DNA of 64,000 bases from Antilocapra americana. Taxonomy: Eukaryota > Chordata > Mammalia > Artiodactyla > Antilocapridae. The notes beneath the pieces were generated by a model. It searched no databases, was not told where the DNA came from, and was given only the letters and a program-made list of their open reading frames with translations. Position numbers and translations under genes: made by a program. Shown piece after piece: positions 1 through 11,835 of this stretch. Where the stretch lies: assembly GCA_007570785.1 (NCBI GenBank), contig ML664174.1, positions 2,611,504-2,675,503 of the forward strand. Reading direction: 5' to 3'. The stretch's first letter is position 1. Each line of letters opens with the position of its first letter.

Positions 1-1440
1 GCCCTACCCTGGCTTGAGGCGTCACGACATCTTTCTTTGGTGTCTAGCTCGGACCTCTCTTTTTCCATCCCACCAGCTCTAGTCCTTCACACTCTGCACG
101 CTCCAGTCACGGGGGTCCACTCACTGCTCCCTGAGCAGGTCAGCTACCCCCTTCTTCCTCTCTTCTCAGATAGAATTAGTCGCTCCTTGCAATATGTGTA
201 TGCTTTTGCACCTGTGCCCTGGGCTTTGTGTGCCACTTGGTTAGCTCCACGTCTGTACCTCCTACCAGAAGGTGTGGTCTTCGAGGACAGAACCACTTCT
301 ACTCAACTCCGTCAGGCTGGCAGCCAGCCCACACCTGCCACACGGCCAGTCGCAATAAATATTTATAGACGTGAATTTCCCAGGACGTGCCTTCCATCAG
401 AACTGGCTCCCTGGGTCGTTGATCAGATCAGCCACCAAATCCTGCCTCATTCCCACCTACGTTCTTTGGGGCAGATGCATGCCCGCCTTCTGCCAGTCCC
501 TCCTTCCTCTGGGGGGCCAACTGGCTGGCCATTCCTCTTCTGCCAAGCCTGAGGCTGGGCTGCGGAGGGGGCGGGAGGGGGCAGTAGGGACCGGGGATGG
601 CACAGAACGCTGTGTGAGCGAACTGGCAGAAGTTCTGTGGGCTCGCCAGCTGGTACCGTGTGGGACAGAGCCAAAAGGAAAGTTCGTTTTTTTTCCTGCC
701 CAAAGCTCGGAATCCTGAGTGCAGTCACGAGTCTCAGTGCTCAAGGCTTAGGAGTGAGCAGTGTCAAGGTCACCTCTGCTTTCGAGCTGGACCAGGGGAG
801 GGGACTTGTGGGTGCTGTGTGTGTCAGTGTGTGTGGGAGTTGCCAGCCACTTGGCATGTCCAGGCAGCTAATAGCATGCCTCCACAGCACAGTGAGAGGA
901 AGAGCCTCTGATCCAATTTGTAATTTATCTTTTGGTTTGATCCCAGCATTTCTCCCTTTGTTTCTGATGGGATGCATTCATCTGCAGGCTCAGTGAGTTC
1001 ACTTTGGCAAAGTCTTGCATGAATAGAAGCATTTGCTCAATAGATTAGCTCATAGTCACGGGCATATATGTGTGTGCTTGGGTGTGTACCTATCTCTCTT
1101 TTTGTGTATACGTGGAGCATCCTTAACCCCCAAATGATGGACTTGCTTTCCAGGAGGGGAATCCAGGATGGGTTTATGAGGGTGGCAAGCAGAGAGCCAG
1201 CAGAGGGGGTTGAAGTTGGTTTAGGAAAACTCTGGTTGCAGCCAAACAGCAGTGCAAAGACCTTCATCCTGGGGAAGATGGAGGGAGGTGTCTTTGGTTG
1301 GAGAAGAAGTGAGAGGAGTTATATGTCTTTTCTGGACTTCAACCAAACCCTCTTCCTGTACAACTCTCAGGCTGAAAGAAAACATAGAAATCATCTAGTC
1401 CAGTGGTTCTTATCTGCCTGTGTATCAGAATCACCTGGGA

Positions 1441-2806
1441 TTTTTTCCAGTTTTATTGAGATTTAATTGACACTTAACATTATGTTAGTTTAAGGTGTAC
1501 AGCAGAATAATTTTATTCACTTATATATTGTGAAAAGTTTACCACAATAAGTTTAGTTAACATCCATCACCTCAAATACTTAAAATTTTTTTCTTATGAT
1601 GAGAACTTGTAAGATATACTCTCTTAGAACTTTCAAATATATAACACAGTATTGTTAACCATAGTCTCCATGTGGTAGACAGAGCCTCAGAACTTATTTA
1701 TCTCATACCTTTTGACTACCTTCACCAATGTCCCCCACTCTTTACCCCTGCTCTGGCAACCACCAATCCGTTCTCTGTTTCTACGAGTTTGGGTTTCTTT
1801 TTTTTCTTTCAGACTTTACATATAAGTGAGATTATGCAGTATTTTTGCCTAACATTTCATTTAGCATAACATTCTCAAGGTCCAACCATGTTGTCTAAAA
1901 TGGTAGGATTTCCTTCTCTTTTATGGCTGAATAATATTCCATTGTGTATATATACCACATTTTCTTTATCCGTTCACTCATTGATGGGAGCTTAGGTTGT
2001 TTCTACATCTTTACTACTGTAAATAAGTCTGCAATGAACATGGGAGTGGGCTTCCGTGATGGTTCAGTGGTACAGAACCTGCCTGCCAATGCAGGAGACG
2101 GGGTATTGATCCCTGGGCCAGGTAGATCCCCTGGAGTAGGAAATGGCAACCCACTCCAGTATTTTTGCTTGGGAAATCCCATGGACAGAGGAGCCTGGAA
2201 GACTCCAGTCCATTGGGTCTCAAGATTTGGACATGACTTAGCAAGTAAACAACAACAATGAACATGGGAGTCCAAGTACCTCTTCAACACAGTGATTTCA
2301 TATCCTCTGGATATATACCCTGTAGTGGAATTGCTGCATCTTGCAGTAGTTCTATTAAGTTTTTGAGGAATTCCATACTGTTTTGTATAGGGGCTGCGCT
2401 AATTATCTTCCCACTAACAGTGTACAAGGGTTCCCTTCTCTCCACATCCTCAGTACTGCTTGTTATCTCTTATCTTTTTGACAATAGCCACTCTAACAGG
2501 TATGAGGTGGTATCTCACTGTTAAAATAGCTATTTTCATTTGAATTTCCCTGATGATTAGTGATGTTGAGAATCTTTTCATGTACCTTTTGGCCAATTGT
2601 ACTTCTTCTTTAGAGGAATGTCTGTTCAGCTCCTCTGCCCATTTTTTAATTGGGTCATTTGTCTTCTTGTTATTGAGTTGCATGAGTTCTTTACATATTT
2701 TGGATATGAACTCCTTATATATATGCTGTGCAAATGTGTCCTCTCATTCCATAGGTTGCCTTTTCATTTTGTTCAAAGCTTCCTTTGTTGTGCAGATAGG
2801 ATTACT
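1441..2806 (-). mobile_element. Old L1 3' segment, split by a Bov-tA SINE
   Basis: The plus strand carries the reverse complement of L1 3' sequence: L1-type 3' UTR from 1441, then the end of ORF2, including the diagnostic gaataatattccattgtg near 1930. Many substitutions and frame breaks make it inert. A SINE interrupts it at 2048-2255. Confidence 0.85.
2048..2255 (+). mobile_element. Bov-tA SINE inserted in L1
   Basis: The element runs from the tRNA-like head (gggcttccgtgatggttcag) to an aacaacaa tail. A perfect 16-bp target duplication, caatgaacatgggagt, flanks it at 2032-2047 and 2256-2271. Confidence 0.95.
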
Positions 2807-3376
2807 TATGAAAAACAGACATTCCTGGGGTTCTTCTCAGGACTTTTCATTTGGAACCTCCAGAGGTGGGGCCTGACTCTCCTTAACTTTTCCCCAGGTG
2901 GGGTGGGGCTGGGCTGCAAGGGCTGCCTAAGGCCACACAGCAAATGGTGGCAAATGCAAGGCTAGCACGGGAGTCTTCTGACTCCATCCAGGACATTGCC
3001 TGGAATGTGCCCGAATGTCCCTGGGGCTTAAAGCTTTGGAAACAAGGCTCATACTGGATGCAGGAGAGCATTGAGTAGATGGCTTATCCTGCAGACCGCT
3101 AATCCACCTAATTTAATTAGTTCCCTACATGGTCTTGAATTCTCAGAGCAGGCAGAGATGGCTGAAATGGACCACTTTCTCTGGGACGACCCGGCACCTG
3201 CTCATCTTGCCTTTGACACTAGGCAGGATTTCAAAGCCTGTGGCTACCTTCCCCTGCTCTCTCTAGGGAGCAGCCCTGTCCTCTTGCCGACTTAGAAAAA
3301 TAGGCTTGGATCTCTTCCTGGTCTACAGCTATTTCACCTCCCTTCGTTCCTCCTTTTCTTCCTCTCCTCCCCCAGT

Positions 3377-4219
3377 AGCTTTACTGGAATATGATTCACA
3401 TACCACACAATTCACTCAATTAAGTGTGTAAGTCAATCGTCTTTAGTATATTCACAGAGTTGGAGTTGTGCAAACCTCACCACAATCAATTCTAGAATAT
3501 TTCATTACCCCTAATAGAAACCCCATACCCATTAGCAGTGACCACCACCCACCCCCCAAACCTAGGCAATCACAAATCTACTTCCTGTATCTATAGATTG
3601 GTCTATTCCGCACATTCCATCTAAATGAAATTGTCTTTGGTGACTGGCTTTTTCACTTAGCATGTTTTTCAAGGCTCATTCACACTGTATTATGTATCAG
3701 TACTGCGTTCCTTTTTGTAGCCAAATAATACTCCCTTGTATGGATGTGTCACATTTTGTTTATGTATTTATCAGTTGACATTTATCAATTTATATTATTT
3801 CTGCTTTTTTAGTCATTGTAAATAATGCTGCTATGAACATTAGTCTTCAAATTTTTGTATAGCTATAGCTTTTTCTCCTAGGTACATACCTAGGAGTAGA
3901 ACTGCTGGGTCACATGGCAACTCCATGTTTATCTTTTTGAGGAATTGCCAGACTTTTCTAAAGTGGCTGCAGCATTTTACATTCGCACCAGTAGTCTATG
4001 AGAACTCCAACTTCTCCACACCCTCACCAACATTTGTTATTATCTGTCTCTTTAGTTATAGCCATCTTAGTGAGTCCCAAGGGGCATCTCATTGTATTTT
4101 TGATTTTCTTTTCTCTGATGGCTAATGAGGCTGAGTTTTTCTTTTCATGATATTGGTTGACCATTTGTATATCTTCTTCAGAGGAATGTCTATGGAGATC
4201 TTTTGCCTGTTGGTAGGGG
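3377..4219 (-). mobile_element. Second old L1 3' segment
   Basis: The plus strand shows reverse-complement L1M-like 3' UTR (ttcacagagttg, ccacaatcaattctagaa) and then ORF2-end sequence (gctgctatgaacattag, gtggctgcagcattttac). It belongs to a different, more diverged subfamily than the copy at 1.4-2.8 kb and is cut short by SINE insertions at its right side. Confidence 0.8.
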
Positions 4220-4226
4220 ATCTATG

Positions 4227-4446
4227 AGGGGCTTCCCTGATGGCTCAGCTGGTAAAAACTTCTCCTGCAATGCAGTGAACACAGGAGATTCAAGTTAGAT
4301 CCCTGGGTCAGGAAGATTTTTGGAGGAGGGCATGGAAACTCACTCTAGCATCCTTGCCTAGAGGATCCCATGGACAGAGGAGCCTGGCAGGCTACGGTCC
4401 AAAGGGTTGCAAAGAATCGGACCCAACAGAGCTGAGTGACTAAGCA
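4227..4446 (+). mobile_element. Bov-tA SINE
   Basis: It contains ggcttccctgatggctcagc, cctgggtcaggaaga and catggacagaggagcctggc, ending at gagctgagtgactaagc. A short tctatga repeat flanks it. Confidence 0.9.
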
Positions 4447-4524
4447 TGCATGCAGGCAGAAGGTCTATGAAGCACTTCTTGCTCAGTGAATCAATGATGC
4501 CTGGCTCCAATATGTACTATTGCT

Positions 4525-4757
4525 TCCCTTTGTTTCCAAGTTGGTGATGGACAGGGAGGCCTGGCATGGTCACAAGGAGTCAGACACGACTGAGCGGCTG
4601 AACTGAACTGAACTGAAGCTACTTCTTTTGGAGGAGGAAATGGCAACCCATTCCAGTATTCTTGCCTGGAAAATTCCATGGACAGAGGAGCCTAGCAGGC
4701 TACAGTCCATGGGGTCGCAAAGAATTGGACACGACTGAAGCGACTTAGCACTGAGTT
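4525..4757 (+). mobile_element. Bov-A2-like composite SINE
   Basis: A BovB/Bov-A 3' end (gttggtgatggacagggagg ... gaactgaactgaactgaag) is followed by a second Bov-A unit (ggaggaaatggcaaccc ... cacgactgaagcgacttag). Confidence 0.85.
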
Positions 4758-4977
4758 GCTTCTGTTAGGTGAGGAATCATGCATTGTCTTCATTGTGCAG
4801 GTTCTGTGATCATGTGCTTCCTCATGTAAGGGCTCATGGACTTTGGGGGATTAAAGAGATAACTTTTACTGAAGAATTTGTGGCCAAGGGGCCTGAGGGG
4901 TAGATGGCAGTGAGGACCTGGACACCAGGCCTAGATCTTCCACCTTCTCTCAGCCTTGCCTCTCTAAGCCTGGGTTT

Positions 4978-5200
4978 CTTTCTTTTTTATTTTCAATATG
5001 TATGTATTTATTTATTTGGCCACACCAGGTCATAGTTGTGGCACATGGGGTCTCCCATCTTCGTGTGATCTTTAGTTGTGGCATTCGTGCTCTTAGCAGC
5101 AACGTGTGGGACCTAGTTCCCTGATCAGGGAGCGAACCCAGGCCCCCTGCATTGGGAGAGCAGAGTCTGAGCCGCTGGATCACCAGGGAAGTTCCCTGGG
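4978..5200 (-). mobile_element. CHR-type SINE
   Basis: It is oriented with the poly(A) as poly(T) on the left. Typical pieces are ggccacaccaggtcatag, ttccctgatcagggagcgaa and ccaccagggaagttccc-like ends. Confidence 0.85.
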
Positions 5201-5429
5201 CCTCATTCTCTTCATGTATAAAAACAGAACATTGAGGAAAGTACTAGTGATCTAGGCGATTACATGAACTGTGCAAAGTGACAGAAGCCAGACTCAAGAG
5301 GCCAATACTGTCTGGTCCTCTTCATGGGTCTCTTTGCAAAAGGCAGAACTACAGGATCAGAAAACAGATCAATAGCCGCCAGGGATAGGGGTGGGGATAG
5401 GGGATTAACCATGAAGGAATTTTGGGGGG

Positions 5430-5560
5430 TGATAGAATTACTCTCTGGATTTTTGGCTGGTGGTTAGTTACATCATTGTATAAATTGGTCAAAACTTGTA
5501 ACTATATCTAAAAAAGGGTGAATTTTATTGTATGTACTTATACCTCAATAAACAAGCAAA
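5430..5560 (+). mobile_element. L1 3'-end remnant
   Basis: Diverged L1 3' UTR (attttattgtatgtacttat, acctcaataaacaag), directly followed by a CA-rich tract. Confidence 0.6.
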
Positions 5561-5565
5561 ATGTA

Positions 5566-5625
5566 AAACACACGCACACACTCATACACACACACAACAC
5601 TCATGCACACATACACACACTCACA
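5566..5625. repeat. Imperfect (CA)n tract
   Basis: CACACA runs interrupted by CTCATA and CTCATG units. Confidence 0.85.
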
Positions 5626-5956
5626 ATTGGACTAGAATATCTCTAAGGGACTCTCAGGGCTGACACTCACTGATTCTGTACTATGGGTGTGGTCACGGGA
5701 ACGATGGCAGCAAGAGATACTCAGGGCCGCCTCTAGTTTTTAAACTTTTCCCTGATCTCACCTCCATCTCTCCAACTCAAAGGAGTCTTCATTTCCTTAA
5801 AGGGAGAAAGAGGGAAAACAGGCTGCATTGGTGTGGTAGGCCATTTTAGGAATAAGGCCCCTCCTCAGGGAGGCAGGTGTGTTCGTGCGGCTGATGGATG
5901 TTCTCTGAGGATGGAGGCACTGGCCAGTCACTCATCCTGGGTCCGAGGTCCGAGGT

Positions 5957-6176
5957 GTTGTTATTGCTGTTTTGTCACTAAATCATGTTCTACTCTTTGC
6001 AGGAACCCCATGGACTGTAGCCTTCCAGGCTCCTCTGACCTTGGGGTTTCCCAGATGAGAATACTGGAGTGGGTTGCTATTTCCTTCTCCAGCGGATCTT
6101 CCCAACCCAGGGATCGAACCTGCATCTCCTGCATTGGCAGGAGGACTCTTTACCACTGAGCCAGCTGGGAAGCCCC
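5957..6176 (-). mobile_element. Bov-tA SINE
   Basis: Reverse complement of Bov-tA: ggactgtagccttccaggct, gaatactggagtgggttgct-like core, and cagctgggaagcccc at the tRNA-like head on the right. Confidence 0.92.
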
Positions 6177-6639
6177 TGAAATCTGAGTAAGCGCCACAAA
6201 ATGGAATATTTCTGAACAAAAGCTCAGAATCCAAATCCCAGTGAAGCAGCCACGAGGCTGGTCAGACAAACAGGAGTGCAGATGGCGAACTCACACTTCC
6301 GCTTCCGTTTTCCTCCAGGGCCCGCAGAAGGAAGCCTCCCCACCTAACGCTCCCCAAGCCCTCTCCCCTCCACCCCCACGTCTCTGTCCTGCTATTTACT
6401 GAGGCTTAATGTGGGATTATTGATTGAGGCCCTTCAGGTTACACACGGTGAGGGAAGAGGGCGCTCTCTGGGAAGAAGAGAGTGAGGGGCCTGTCATAGG
6501 CAGAGAGAGACCACTACCTGCACACAAAACGCACACGCCCCGCTGGCAAGGAGGGCTGGGAAGCTGCCCGGCAGGGGTTTGCAAAGGCCCTCCACCTTCA
6601 CTGCCTCTGCCTCCCAGGGCATCTCTTAGATGCAGCAAC

Positions 6640-6775
6640 AGCTCATATCAGCACTCGTTTAGTGAGTACTTACTATGTACCAGGCAAAGGTGAAGTCCTC
6701 TACGTTAATTCATGACTACCATAAGATTCTGCACTGCTTATCCCTGTTTCACAATTAAGGAAACCAGTGTTCAGA
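6640..6775 (+). repeat. MIR remnant
   Basis: MIR core signatures are agtgagtacttactatgtac followed by ttcacaattaaggaaacc. Confidence 0.55.
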
Positions 6776-7124
6776 CTGAGGTGTGTGTCCCAGCTGCTGC
6801 CATCAGAAGATGTTACTCACTTTGCTGAAATAGGCCAGATGGGGCTGGGCCAGCCCAAGGCTCCAAGAGCGTGGAGACATGCCCTAAGGGCTAGGAGCCT
6901 CAGAGAGAGCTGCAGGCCAGAGGGAGCTCTCACTGCGGCACACACCCCACTCCAAGCCTCTTGAAAGCAAGCCAGTGCCAGCAGCCTCTCGTTGGCCTGG
7001 GCGGCCTGCCCTGCGCTATGCAGGGTCGGGGAAAGATCCTAAAACCCCCCACTGTGGATGCTGAAAGGAAGCCCGGGAAAGGGGACCAGGAGTCCAGACA
7101 TGAGTCTGAGCAAACTCAGGGAGA

Positions 7125-7208
7125 CAATGAAGGACTGGGAAGCCTGGCATGCTGCAGTCCATGGGGTCACAAACAGTCAGACACGACTTAGTGACTGAGC
7201 AACAACAA
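7125..7208 (+). mobile_element. Bov-A/Bov-tA 3' fragment
   Basis: gaagcctggcatgctgcagt through gacacgacttagtgactgag, with an aacaacaacc tail. Confidence 0.85.
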
Positions 7209-8128
7209 CCAAGGGAAGGGACAGCCTCATGACCTTTCTGCCAGAAGTCCCCTAAAGGATGTGGGGAGAGAGGAAGCACTCAAGAGGGACGTCAGACATT
7301 TGTGGGTGGGCACAGCTCTTAAGTGTTGTAACGGGCAGCCCCAAATGCCCACCTCCACCTTGGACCTCAAGCAGATCTCTGTCCTTGGTGGTCAGTGGGA
7401 TTGTGTACACAGGGGCAGGCTGCTGAACAAAGATCTGGAAATAAGCCAGATGGCTGGGATGGGAAGGAGGCGTTCTGGGTTCTCTGGAGGAGGCAGCCAT
7501 GATCAGGGAGGACAGGAAAGGATGTTCTGTGGTGGGGTTAGGACCCGACAGTGGGGTATGTTACAGACCTGACATTTTAGGGGCTGTTGCAGTGACCTTG
7601 GTCTTGACCTTGTGGGGCAGGAAGTCTTGCTCTGGGAGATGACCCAGGAGTTGGGAGACAAATTCGTTCCCCATGCCATTTGCACGGGAGACCCATTCCC
7701 ACACTTCCGAGATCATTTCTGCTTTCAGGAGCAGAGTTTCTGCCATGAAGCAAGCTGGCAGGTGCCAGCCTCCTCATTAAAGAATCGCAGTACTGTGGTT
7801 CCCTTTATACCTCCTTCTCTTCCTCTCCTTGTCAGCCTGACTTCAGGCTCTCAGAGTCCTGCTGCTTTGGTGTGAGTGGAAGATGAGATTGTCAGTCACT
7901 CAGGGAACCAAGACTCCCTGTGAAGATCCCCATCTGTGTGTAACAGACTTCCATCTTGGGACTTCATTTAAGAAAGTCAGATTGGTGTCTGGCCACTGCT
8001 GATACTCACCGGGCCACTGGGATTTATGGTCGGGCACAGACAATGGGGCATAGAGTCCAAGCAGCCAAGGACTCCCACTCCAGAGCTTCTCAGCATCCTA
8101 CTTGGGAGTGAGGGGGAAACAGGCTGTG

Positions 8129-8141
8129 AGTGTGTGTGTGT

Positions 8142-8181
<40 letters not shown>
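8129..8181. repeat. (TG)n microsatellite
   Basis: Nearly pure TG repeat with one TA interruption. Confidence 0.97.
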
Positions 8182-8184
<3 letters not shown>

Positions 8185-8224
8185 GGGGCAGGGTGGGAGC
8201 GGGCAGTGGGGAGTGGGGAGGGGA

Positions 8225-8705
8225 GGTAGATATTTTTCTAGAGGTAAATCCTACCCGACAAACCCCCAAACCAAGGAGTCACACAGAGTTAGCTGGGTTA
8301 TAGTGGGTTCAAGTCATTTATTTGTAGATGGTTACCAGCATGTTTGGTTCTGGGGTCCAATCCCCAAATTCCAGAAAAATAAACTAATGAGAACCGCATG
8401 CACTATAAGAAGGCCATTCCGACGTGTCCGTGATCATGCGGTGAGTGGGCAGAGAATATAGACCGGGCACGCTCGGCGGGGTGCGGGGCCTCCCTCCTTG
8501 GACAGCTGACAGCAGCTAGTTCTGAGCCCTCGCGAGGGACTTGGGGGAGGGCCGAGGCTAGGTCGTGTGGACCCTGTCCCTTTACGGCCTGGGCCCCTTA
8601 TTGCTACATTTGCTACTTTGCTACGTTATGGCCCCTGGGCTGTGCCCGGGGGCGGGGGGGGGCTGCCTTATCAGTGGGTGGTACTAAGGAGTAGACTGCT
8701 GGCAT
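8225..8705 (-). mobile_element. Possible solo LTR of an endogenous retrovirus (uncertain)
   Basis: An isolated block carries about 18 CpGs in 8391-8680, unlike its flanks. Read on the minus strand it has a TATA-like ctatatt near 8455-8461 and an AAATAAATG poly(A)-type signal near 8317-8325, an order and spacing like a U3-R-U5 unit. I did not recognise the family, and no primer-binding site, internal gene or target duplication could be identified. A GC-rich regulatory block is the alternative. Confidence 0.3.
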
Positions 8706-9702
8706 CTACCGTTGCCATGGTTACATGAGCACAGCCCTCTCTTCAGAGGGTCCCATGGTGAGTTCTCAGGGATTCATTTGGCCACTATTGGACTGTGCCA
8801 CACACGGTCCTTGCTACATACTCAGCTCAGCCAGCCCTTTTGGGGGATGGTGACATGTTACTTTCCCCCCGCCCTGGGACTTTTCTGCTCCTGGACTTTG
8901 CTGGAAGACCTCCCATCAAACACTCTGCAAAACTCAAAGACCAGCAGCGCTCAGTCTTTTCTGGGCTTTTGGGACAACTTCCTAGTGGTGACTTTTGAAG
9001 CCCATGCACTTGGAGCATCATGAGAGGGGTGCATCTTAGGAAAAACATCAACTTTTACAACCAACCGAGGAGCCAGATGGGTGGCAGGCTCCTGGGTCAC
9101 GCCCTGTTGGTGAGGTAGTTTGAACACACCAGGAACCTCGCTACAGGGAAGGCCCCCAGGGCACGTCCCCACGTGATTCACTGCTCAGAGAAGCAGCTTG
9201 GAGTGCTGAGAGGTCCCTCCCAGGTGCTGGCCTGTACCCTTGGAAGGGGTGGCCCTGGAGCACAGTGCCTCCGATAGCCCTGGTGGGCTCAGCTTTGCTA
9301 AATTCCTGGGGCATAGCAACCCCTTCCCAGCAGGACAGAGCATCCCTTCCTGGAAAAGCAGAAGCCCTCTCCTCTGACCAGACAGCTCCTGCTGCTCTGC
9401 TCAGGCCCTCTGGCTGCTGCTGGGCATTTACCCATGCCAATCCACAAGCTTGACTCTTCCTATACAGGCAAAGTCTATGTCAGTCAGATGCCCAGTGCCT
9501 GGCGCCTGTGTGTCTGCCCCGACGGGTGGGTGGTCACTTCTAAGACGGCCTTGATGCTTTGGCTGTGGGGCTGCTGACATGGTATCTGCCCTGTGAGCCC
9601 AAATCAGGAAGCGTTTCAGACCCAGGGACCATGCTCAGTCAGGGCAACTAAGGCAAGACAGGGCAAAAAAAAAGCAAAGTTTGTTTTGCTACAGAATCTC
9701 CG

Positions 9703-9793
9703 GGAGTTGGTGATGGACAGGGAAGCCTGGCATGCTACAGTCCATGGCGTTACAAAGAGTCGGACGCAACTGAGTGACTGAACTGAACTCCTT
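9703..9793 (+). mobile_element. Bov-A/BovB 3' fragment
   Basis: gagttggtgatggacaggga through gcaactgagtgactgaactg. Confidence 0.88.
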
Positions 9794-9875
9794 CAAAAGT
9801 TTAACCTGGGTCTGAATTTTTGGTTCTGTCAACCAAGCCAATGGAGAACTGGCCAAGACCAGATTTTCCAAGTGT

Positions 9876-10110
9876 GTATGCTACATTGCTTCAGTCGTGT
9901 CCGACTCTGTATGACCCTATGGACTGTAGCCTTCCAGGCTCCTCTGTCCATGGGATTCTCCAGGCAAGAATACTGGAGTGGGTTGCCAGGCCCTCCTCCA
10001 GGGGATCTTCCCAACCCAGGGATTGAACTCATGTCTCTTATGTCTCCTGAACTGGCAGGCAGGTTCTTTACCCGCCTGGGTTCTTTACCTAGTGCCACCT
10101 GGGAAACTTT
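9876..10110 (-). mobile_element. Bov-tA SINE
   Basis: Reverse-complement Bov-tA (ttcagtcgtgtccgactctg, ctcctccaggggatcttccc), with a partly duplicated head (gttctttacccgcctggg, then gttctttacctagtgcc). Confidence 0.93.
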
Positions 10111-11467
10111 TTCTAAGTGTACTTGCATTCTAAGGTCTGCATGGTAGACTGCCCTTGGACTAAGTGCCCAGCCTAGGTGAACTAGGTTGAGTAGACTACC
10201 CTTGGATTAGACAGCTTGGGTGGTACAATCCTACTCTCTCCCCCATTTCTGGGTGTGACCTGCTGGAGGGGGGTGGCACTCGATGGTGGTCTCAACACAG
10301 AGTGTACCTTGGTTTGGAGGCAGGATGAGGGGGTTATTGCTCTGGGTTTGAATCCATCTGAAAGTACCTCCCCGTCTATCGAGCCTGTGGGATGTCCCCA
10401 GAGGTGTCAAGATGCCTTCAGCCTGCTTCCTCTCAGGGCTGCAGTCCATCTGCCTCTGACCTTTCTGGGGAGCTCCAGGGTAGGCGAAGCCTCAGGAATC
10501 TCAGCTGGGTGGCACCAACATCCTGGACAGAGAGACCACCCAGGCCCTGACTGCAGCCATAAGAAAGACAGGAGGCAGCTGGGATCTTGCCTGGGATAAC
10601 TCAGGGCACAGAGGGACCTGCTGTTCTAGACCTGCTGGTGTCCACAGACCCTGTGTGTCAGTGTCAGCACAGATGGGGCACCTTGGCAGGAGCTCCTTCC
10701 TTGGGGCAATGTTGGGTGCAGGGGAGTCTGAGAAGTTCTGCTCTGAAACAGATCTTCGGTGTGAAAAGTAAGGGGATTCAAAAGTGTGTGATGAGAAGAG
10801 GAGGGGGTCAGCTGATCCTACAACATGGGAAAAGGCTTCAGGGAACTCATTTCCTCATCAAGCAGTTGCCTGGTGTCTGCCAGGTGCCAGGTTTTGTGTC
10901 CAGGTCTCCTGGAATGAACAAGGGTTGTGGGGAGTGTCTGCCGGGAACCTGGGTGTATAGCACCCCCTTGGAGACACTCTGAGGATGAAACATGTCTCTG
11001 ATTTCCACTGTACCTCTAAAAGAGAGCAACTACTGCCATAGGGGAAACTGAGGCGCAGGGCTCAAGAACCTGCAGGGGTGCCACCATGATCATGACCCCT
11101 CATGCCCTCTGTGACCCTGCTGTGAGGGAAGGAAGCTGGTGCCCTGGGGATGGAGCACAAAGGTGGTCTTGGAAAGGTGGTCCTAGGGGAGCATCCAGGA
11201 GGCAGCGCCTGCAAACAAGCTTATGAGACCCACCAGATGGTGAATCTGCCCACATGAGTAAAGAAATACCAGGGATCGCTGTTTTGCTTCTGTGTTTGCG
11301 TGTGTATACACTCCCAAAGGATATTTTCTACCTCTGGCCAAAATAGATCAAAGGAAGATGGTCATAGCAGTGGGGGGTAAGGGTGGGGTGGGGTGGGTGA
11401 GTGTCTGAATTCAAAAATACGTGGCTTATACTGCTCTGTCTGAGGGCTCATGGGAGGCACAACAATG

Positions 11468-11545
11468 AGAGTAATAGCTACCATTTGCCAAGCACCTACT
11501 GTGTGCCGGGCACCTGACTCCATGCTCCGCATGACTCCCTCACTG
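11468..11545 (+). repeat. MIR-like remnant
   Basis: taatagctaccatttgccaa and cctactgtgtgccgggcac are typical MIR/L2 stretches. It lies just outside the RGS6 3' end. Confidence 0.5.
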
Positions 11546-11835
11546 CCAAGTTGGCAGATGGTCATTCTGCCACACACAAGTGGATCTTAGGTAGGTGTTT
11601 GCAGGATGAGCTCTGCGCTTGCGTTTCTCCATGATCACGGACACTGTGGAGGACAGTGCCTTTGCTGGGCCATCAGAGGACCAGTGGGCCCTGGCCTCTC
11701 CCTCGGGCACAGATTCTGCTCCGGCTTCACATGCAACTGAGACCTGGCCTTGGGGGCCCGGCCACGCCTGGGACTGCCAGCCTGAATCCCCCAGCTCCCA
11801 CGTGGGGCTGTCGGAGGGGAGGATCCCAAGGGCCC

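Larger units (their letters stand above)
1..11835. other. Intergenic DNA downstream of RGS6
   Basis: No exon with recognisable protein similarity was seen on either strand. The segment holds two old L1 blocks, about eight SINE copies or fragments, a (CA)n and a (TG)n tract, MIR remnants and a CpG-rich block at 8.2-8.7 kb. A 171-codon frame at 37-552 (+) is open but has no family resemblance, and nothing else supports it as a gene. By synteny with human the next gene to the left should be DPF3 in convergent orientation; that is inference. Confidence 0.7.

Noticed and set aside
37..552. 171-codon plus-strand frame at the left edge
   Set aside because: No recognisable domain or splice-consistent extension. 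It could be DPF3 3' flank but does not match the C-terminal PHD fingers expected for DPF3.
2048..2255. tRNA-like promoter boxes in the heads of Bov-tA and CHR elements here and elsewhere
   Set aside because: They belong to tRNA-derived SINEs followed by SINE bodies and tails. They do not fold as intact tRNA genes.
9829..10128. Frames with peptides such as GNPLQYSCLENPMDRGAW
   Set aside because: This peptide is the well-known translation of Bov-tA/Bov-A SINEs and recurs at every SINE copy in the window.
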